From Candidatus Tetragenococcus pullicola (GTDB lineage Bacteria; Bacillota; Bacilli; Lactobacillales; Enterococcaceae): DNA of 34,641 nucleotides. The stretch's first letter is position 1; each line of letters begins with the position of its first letter. Below the pieces are notes generated by a model. It was not told where the DNA came from. It did not search any database and saw nothing but the letters and a program-made list of their open reading frames with translations. This document shows positions 31,680-34,641 of the stretch, piece by piece. Both the position numbers and the translations under genes were made by a program. The stretch is from NCBI GenBank assembly GCA_019115705.1, contig DXDB01000065.1, positions 1 to 34,641 of the forward strand, read 5' to 3'.

Positions 31680-31766
31680 ATAGTGATCCTTTCTGTCTTA
31701 CTTAGTCGTTGTCTTTTGTTGTATGTTTCTCTTATGTTCTTCATTTAATCCTTGTTGTGCTTGAGC

Positions 31767-32138
31767 TTAACTTTTTATTTCAGTATTTTTTTGACCAGTC
31801 CGTTCTAATGCTTGTTTTGCCTCTGCTTCAATACCTTCGATACGTTGTAACTTGTTTTCTAGTTCTGTTACTTTGATAGCTTTTCTTCTAAGCTCTTCTG
31901 TTTTCTTTTGCAAAAGTAATAATTCTTCTTGTTTTTTTAGTTGATCAGAAACAGCATTGATAGCTAGTAAAATCGCTGCATCATCGGTGGTCATTGAAGG
32001 CGATTGTTGTTTAAGTTCTTTTAGCTGTTCGTTTACGATTTTTGACACCATGTCCATATGCGACGTTTCTTCATTTCCTATAATTGTATAAGTTTGGCCC
32101 GCAATTCTTGCTTTATAACGTATTTTTTGATTTGACAC
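31767..32138 (-). CDS. zapA: Cell division protein ZapA
   Basis: ZapA binds FtsZ and bundles its filaments. The 123-residue protein has the N-terminal fold with R-I-A-G-Q-T-Y-T-I-I-G near 11-21 and a C-terminal coiled coil (about 65-115, rich in Glu, Lys and Leu) for dimerisation. The start is GTG 32138 with GGAGG 10 bases upstream. It is the first gene of the zapA-cvpA-mutS2 group and divergent from rnhC. Confidence 0.9.
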   Translation of the reverse strand: MSNQKIRYKARIAGQTYTIIGNEETSHMDMVSKIVNEQLKELKQQSPSMTTDDAAILLAINAVSDQLKKQEELLLLQKKTEELRRKAIKVTELENKLQRIEGIEAEAKQALERTGQKNTEIKS

Positions 32139-32173
32139 TTTTTATTATCCTCCGTTAGTGAAGTTTCCAAGCT

Positions 32174-32182
32174 ATTATATCA
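32174..32182 (-). promoter_or_regulatory. Extended -10 promoter of zapA
   Basis: Minus-strand TGATATAAT (TATAAT at 32174-32179), 35 bases before the zapA GTG. The -35 is weak. Confidence 0.55.
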
Positions 32183-32266
32183 TGAAATCTTATTTTTTTC
32201 TTTCACCTTTTCCATTATAGAAGAAGCCATAAGATTTTTCCATGTCAAAACAGAATTTGAAAAAAG

Positions 32267-32295
32267 TTTAAAAGAACTTTTGATTATGTTAGAAT
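32267..32295 (+). promoter_or_regulatory. Promoter of rnhC
   Basis: -35 TTTAAA (32267-32272), 17 bases, -10 TAGAAT (32290-32295) with TG one base upstream. The predicted start near 32302 gives a leader of about 75 bases. Confidence 0.6.
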
Positions 32296-32322
32296 AAAAT
32301 CACTCTTACAAAACTTTTCAGA

Positions 32323-32371
32323 AAGCTGGTGAACTAGCATCAACGCTGACTTTATTAGTCTTTAGATGCTA
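32323..32371 (+). promoter_or_regulatory. Structured rnhC leader
   Basis: Two hairpins are in tandem: GCTGG/CTAGC with loop TGAA (about 32325-32338), and TAGCATC/GATGCTA (32335-32341 with 32365-32371) enclosing a GACT/AGTC pair. They share a few bases and may be alternatives. The second arm ends 6 bases before the chosen ATG, where a ribosome site would normally lie. Confidence 0.45.
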
Positions 32372-32377
32372 AGACTT

Positions 32378-33283
32378 ATGAGTTCTATTACTTTAAAAGA
32401 AACACCTACTAAACTAAAAGAAATGCAAGAACACTATCGCCCTTACTTGATTGAAAAAAAAATACCCTATAGTTTATTTTTCGCAAAAAAAGACGGTGTC
32501 ACAATCACCGCTTACCAATCTGGAAAAGTGTTGTTTCAAGGTGATCATCCTGAAACAGAAGCGGATATTTGGCAAAAAGAACAATCAGTAATGCAAGAAC
32601 CCCCTAGTGGCTTACCTGCTGATTTTTCACAAAAAAGCATTATTGGTAGCGATGAAGTTGGTAATGGCAGTTACTTTGGTCCTTTAGTTGTGTGTGCTGT
32701 TTATGCTGATAAAAATAATTTGAAATCTTTACAAAAACTAGGCGTCAAAGATTCCAAACTTTTAAAGGATTCTCAAATCAAGTTAATCGCAAAAAAAATC
32801 GAAACGATGGTGCCTTATCAACTTCTTACGGTACGACCTGCTAAATATAATCAAGTACAACCGACCTACAATGCTGTACGAATGAAAGTGGCTTTACATA
32901 ATCAGGCTATCCAATTACTATTAAAAAAGATTGCCCCTACAAAACCAGAAGCCATATTGATTGATCAATTTACCAAAGAAGCCAATTATCGTAAATATTT
33001 AGCAAAAGAAGCTGTTCCCATCACAGAGTCTTTGTATTTTATCACAAAAGGCGAACAGCATCATTTGGCAGTAGCCGCGGCTTCTATTATAAGTCGAGCT
33101 AAATTTTTAGATGAACTAGAAATTGCTTCCCAAGAATTAGGCATGCGAATACCTTCAGGAGCTGGCTTTCAATCCGATCAAGTAGCTGCTAAAATTTTGA
33201 AAAAAGGAGGGCTTCCGCTTCTTTCACAGTATGCGAAACTTCATTTCAAAAATACGCAAAAAGCCCAAAATTTAATAAAATAA
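32378..33283 (+). CDS. rnhC: Ribonuclease HIII
   Basis: RNase HIII cleaves the RNA strand of RNA-DNA hybrids such as R-loops. With ATG 32378 (M-S-S-I-T-L-K) it has 301 residues; ATG 32366 would add four residues and lies in a hairpin arm. Neither start has a good ribosome site. The N-terminal TBP-like substrate-binding domain (about 1-80) is followed by the catalytic core with S-D-E-V-G-N-G-S-Y-F-G-P (Asp92, Glu93). A further catalytic Asp lies in I-L-I-D-Q-F, and H-H-L-A-V-A-A-A-S-I-I-S-R is also present. The D-E-V-G-N-G motif and TBP-like domain separate it from RNase HII. Confidence 0.95.
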   Translation: MSSITLKETPTKLKEMQEHYRPYLIEKKIPYSLFFAKKDGVTITAYQSGKVLFQGDHPETEADIWQKEQSVMQEPPSGLPADFSQKSIIGSDEVGNGSYFGPLVVCAVYADKNNLKSLQKLGVKDSKLLKDSQIKLIAKKIETMVPYQLLTVRPAKYNQVQPTYNAVRMKVALHNQAIQLLLKKIAPTKPEAILIDQFTKEANYRKYLAKEAVPITESLYFITKGEQHHLAVAAASIISRAKFLDELEIASQELGMRIPSGAGFQSDQVAAKILKKGGLPLLSQYAKLHFKNTQKAQNLIK

Positions 33284-33310
33284 ATAAGATAGAATGAATG
33301 GAGAACAGCC

Positions 33311-33856
33311 ATGGATTTTAAAATGCTTGCGATGATTTTTTTCATTAATTTTGCCTATGTTGCTTTAAGTACGATTCGATTATTATTGACCATGAAAGGC
33401 TATCGAATTATTGCCCCTTTAATTAGCATGGTTGAAATCATTATTTATGTTTTAGGCCTCTCAATGGTCTTGAATCGATTAGACAATCCGCTTAATTTAA
33501 TTATTTATGCTTTAGGATACGCCATTGGAATTAGTGTCGGAATTAAAATAGAAGACAAACTGGCACTAGGTTATACCATGACCACAGTGATTCTTCCCAG
33601 TAGTTCCGAAGAAGAAGAAACTTTACCAGCTATTTTACGAAAAGAAGGCTTTGGTGTGACGGTTAGTTTTGGAGAAGGTTTAGAAGGTTCACGAATGATT
33701 TTAGAAATCTTATCCCCTAGAAGCAAAGAAAAAAGCTTATACCAAAAAATAAAAGAAATCGAAAAACGAGCCTTTATTATTAGCTATGAACCAAAATATA
33801 TTTCGGGAGGATTTTGGACCAAGAAGATAAGAAAAAAAGAAGTCACGCATCACTGA
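33311..33856 (+). CDS. UPF0316 / DUF2179 membrane protein (YebE-like)
   Basis: A 181-residue protein with three membrane helices in the first ~85 residues (about 5-24, 34-53, 60-80), then a soluble C-terminal DUF2179 domain (about 90-165) with G-F-G-V-T-V-S-F-G-E-G-L-E-G-S. This matches the UPF0316 family; function unknown, the DUF2179 domain may bind a small ligand. GGAG lies 6-7 bases before the ATG. It is 27 bases after rnhC and probably co-transcribed. Confidence 0.88.
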   Translation: MDFKMLAMIFFINFAYVALSTIRLLLTMKGYRIIAPLISMVEIIIYVLGLSMVLNRLDNPLNLIIYALGYAIGISVGIKIEDKLALGYTMTTVILPSSSEEEETLPAILRKEGFGVTVSFGEGLEGSRMILEILSPRSKEKSLYQKIKEIEKRAFIISYEPKYISGGFWTKKIRKKEVTHH

Positions 33857-33881
33857 TTACCTGTAAAAAAGAAGTTTTTAA

Positions 33882-33921
33882 AGACTAACTTATCTAGTTT
33901 AGATAAGTTAGTCTAACTTTT
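33882..33921. terminator. Terminator after the UPF0316 gene
   Basis: A perfect 15-bp stem (33882-33896 with 33900-33914) has a 3-base loop. The T-run after it is short (AACTTTT). Confidence 0.75.
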
Positions 33922-33972
33922 ACCCTGATTACATTTAGTGAATGAAACGCTTAAAAATTTTAAAAAAAGCTA

Positions 33973-34001
33973 TTGAGAAATTTAATAAAAAGAGTTATAC
34001 T
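33973..34001 (+). promoter_or_regulatory. Promoter of tRNA-Gly
   Basis: -35 TTGAGA (33973-33978), 17 bases, -10 TATACT (33996-34001); the start would be 5-8 bases before the mature tRNA. Confidence 0.75.
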
Positions 34002-34013
34002 CATAAATGTGTT

Positions 34014-34084
34014 GCGGGTGTAGTTTAGTGGTAAAACAGAAGCTTCCCAAGCTTCCGTCGCGAGTTCGATTCTCGTCACCCGCT
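34014..34084 (+). tRNA. tRNA-Gly (anticodon CCC)
   Basis: Cloverleaf: acceptor GCGGGTG/CACCCGC, D-arm with AGTGGTAAA, anticodon stem GAAGC/GCTTC with loop TTCCCAA (anticodon CCC), and T-loop GTTCGATTC. It is 71 bases with no encoded CCA. Confidence 0.95.
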
Positions 34085-34093
34085 TAGCTCTAT

Positions 34094-34125
34094 GAATGTT
34101 GATATAACAACATTCTTATTTTTTT
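34094..34125 (+). terminator. tRNA-Gly terminator
   Basis: The stem GAATGTTG/CAACATTC with a 6-base loop is followed by a T-rich tract, 10 bases after the tRNA. Confidence 0.8.
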
Positions 34126-34138
34126 ACACTTTTTTAGA

Positions 34139-34219
34139 TTGTCACTAACTATCAATAGTTTTCAAGTAAATCATTACCAATCTCATTACCAATTTTGCTC
34201 CCGGGAAAATACATAAAAA
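34139..34219 (-). pseudogene. Possible integrase C-terminal remnant next to tRNA-Gly
   Basis: On the minus strand a short frame ends I-G-N-E-I-G-N-D-L-L-E-N-Y then stop, built on two tandem copies of an 11-base unit (ATTGGTAATGA). Its place a few dozen bases 3' of a tRNA is where phage-type tyrosine recombinase genes often end. The segment is too short to show any recombinase motif, so this is inference. Confidence 0.2.
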
Positions 34220-34243
34220 AGAGAACACTGACGAGGTGTTCTC
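34215..34243 (-). terminator. Terminator of the minus-strand RNA unit
   Basis: A perfect 8-bp stem (GAGAACAC/GTGTTCTC, 34221-34243) with a 7-base loop is followed by six T on the minus strand. Confidence 0.8.
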
Positions 34244-34447
34244 AAAGAATAGGCTCATCTAAGCATGACGATAAGTCTAAATACGGTTTTAACACGAAGG
34301 TGGGCGCTGATTTCCACCTCCTTGTTTAAAATAATTGTTGGAAGCCTAGTCCATAAGTGCTGCATACACTTACTACAATTTTCAGCTTATCAACAACTTA
34401 AACGATCGTTTGCAGCTCTCATAGTTAGCTAAACCATTCAACCTACA
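34221..34447 (-). ncRNA. Candidate small RNA or decayed small-toxin transcript
   Basis: The gap 34085-34483 has no clear gene but holds a complete minus-strand transcription unit of about 225 bases: promoter (34453-34481), a hairpin AGGTGG/CCACCT near 34299-34320, and a terminator at 34221-34243. An AAGGAGG at 34317-34323 looks like a ribosome site but has no start codon at a proper distance. The only frame passing it is about 20-36 codons, ending V-F-R-L-I-V-M-L-R. It could be an sRNA or the remnant of a type I toxin-like gene. Confidence 0.35.
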
Positions 34448-34452
34448 TAGTA

Positions 34453-34481
34453 AGTGTACCATAATTGATTACATTTGTAAA
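34453..34481 (-). promoter_or_regulatory. Promoter of the minus-strand RNA unit
   Basis: Minus-strand -35 TTTACA (34476-34481), 17 bases, -10 TACACT (34453-34458) with TG one base upstream. It lies just after the stop of the gene at the right edge. Confidence 0.6.
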
Positions 34482-34483
34482 CG

Positions 34484-34641
34484 TTATAGGTATTTTCCAC
34501 GTAGTTGTTGAATCATACTTGTAACATAAACTGGAATATGATCTCCTACCGCTTCACCACGGTTTAAGTACCAATATTGAGTAAGCAATATTGAACCATT
34601 AATAAACAGTTCATCTTCAAAGAGCTCGCTATCTTCTTTAA
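34484..34641 (-). CDS. Unrecognised protein, C-terminal fragment
   Basis: A minus-strand frame enters from the right edge and stops at TAA 34484-34486. The visible 51 residues include E-L-F-E-D-E-L-F-I-N-G, T-Q-Y-W-Y-L-N-R-G-E and V-G-D-H-I-P-V-Y-V, and end L-R-G-K-Y-L. They look like a folded soluble domain with aromatic residues. I do not recognise the family. It belongs to the accessory-looking stretch right of tRNA-Gly. Confidence 0.6.
   Translation of the reverse strand, partial: KEDSELFEDELFINGSILLTQYWYLNRGEAVGDHIPVYVTSMIQQLRGKYL

Noticed and set aside
32220..32250. Perfect TTGACA upstream of zapA on the minus strand
   Set aside because: The nearest TATAAT is about 23 bases away, too far for a normal promoter; the extended -10 at 32174 is a better candidate.
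32320..32372. T-box-like start (GAAAGCTGGTGAA) before rnhC
   Set aside because: There is no TGG-containing T-box sequence, no antiterminator/terminator pair, and RNase HIII is not an amino-acid gene.
34335..34360. tracrRNA-like string AAGCCTAGTCC on the plus strand
   Set aside because: It differs from the conserved nexus, has no repeat match, no terminator on that strand and no cas gene nearby.
34265..34432. 55-codon plus-strand ORF beside tRNA-Gly
   Set aside because: No ribosome site; it runs antisense to the better-supported minus-strand transcription unit and has an unlikely composition.

Overview
The window is a low-GC, high-density stretch of Firmicutes chromosome. Its gene set and order (F-type ATPase operon; smpB, rnr, esterase, secG; eno, tpiA, pgk, gap, cggR; rpoN; rpoE delta; lipL plus an HD-domain dNTPase; uvrC, trxA, mutS2, cvpA, zapA, rnhC) fit a member of the Enterococcaceae such as Enterococcus, Tetragenococcus or Melissococcus. 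This is inferred from synteny and protein style; species cannot be fixed from the sequence alone. Almost every gene is core housekeeping. No CRISPR array, insertion sequence or intact prophage is visible.

Layout. Positions 1-46 hold the start of an unrecognised minus-strand gene. 233-6790 (minus) is a complete eight-gene ATP synthase operon, atpB-E-F-H-A-G-D-C, with a clear promoter upstream of atpB, a terminator after atpC, and a terminator-like hairpin inside the operon between atpE and atpF. 7074-11023 (minus) carries secG, then est-rnr-smpB (protein export, carboxylesterase, RNase R and trans-translation). A coiled-coil protein with a DUF2325-like C-terminus follows at 11293-12774. 12900-18510 (minus) is the lower-glycolysis cluster cggR-gap-pgk-tpiA-eno, with a SigA-type promoter, a candidate CggR operator and a gap-pgk terminator. 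A tRNA-Arg(CCG) lies between cggR and rpoN (plus strand).

20486-21640 (minus) holds rpoE (delta) and a DUF1934/YwiB gene, each with its own promoter. 21855-24024 (plus) is an overlapping lipL-like and HD-phosphohydrolase pair. A NUDIX gene (minus), a glyoxalase I gene (plus), and uvrC with an alpha/beta hydrolase (minus) follow. The minus-strand group zapA-cvpA-mutS2 (cell division, membrane protein, ribosome/DNA maintenance) is followed by trxA under its own promoter. rnhC and a UPF0316 membrane protein gene run the other way. A tRNA-Gly(CCC) at 34014-34084 marks the start of a more accessory-looking right end: an integrase-tail-like sequence, a compact non-coding transcription unit and the C-terminus of an unrecognised gene.

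The most noteworthy signals are non-coding: (i) two diverged copies of a ~107-bp element at 11126-11232 and 24627-24732; (ii) a near-consensus sigma-54 -24/-12 site 5' of rpoN itself; (iii) the atpE/atpF intra-operon terminator; (iv) the ~230-nt promoter-to-terminator unit next to tRNA-Gly. I found no clear evidence of a new multi-gene system.
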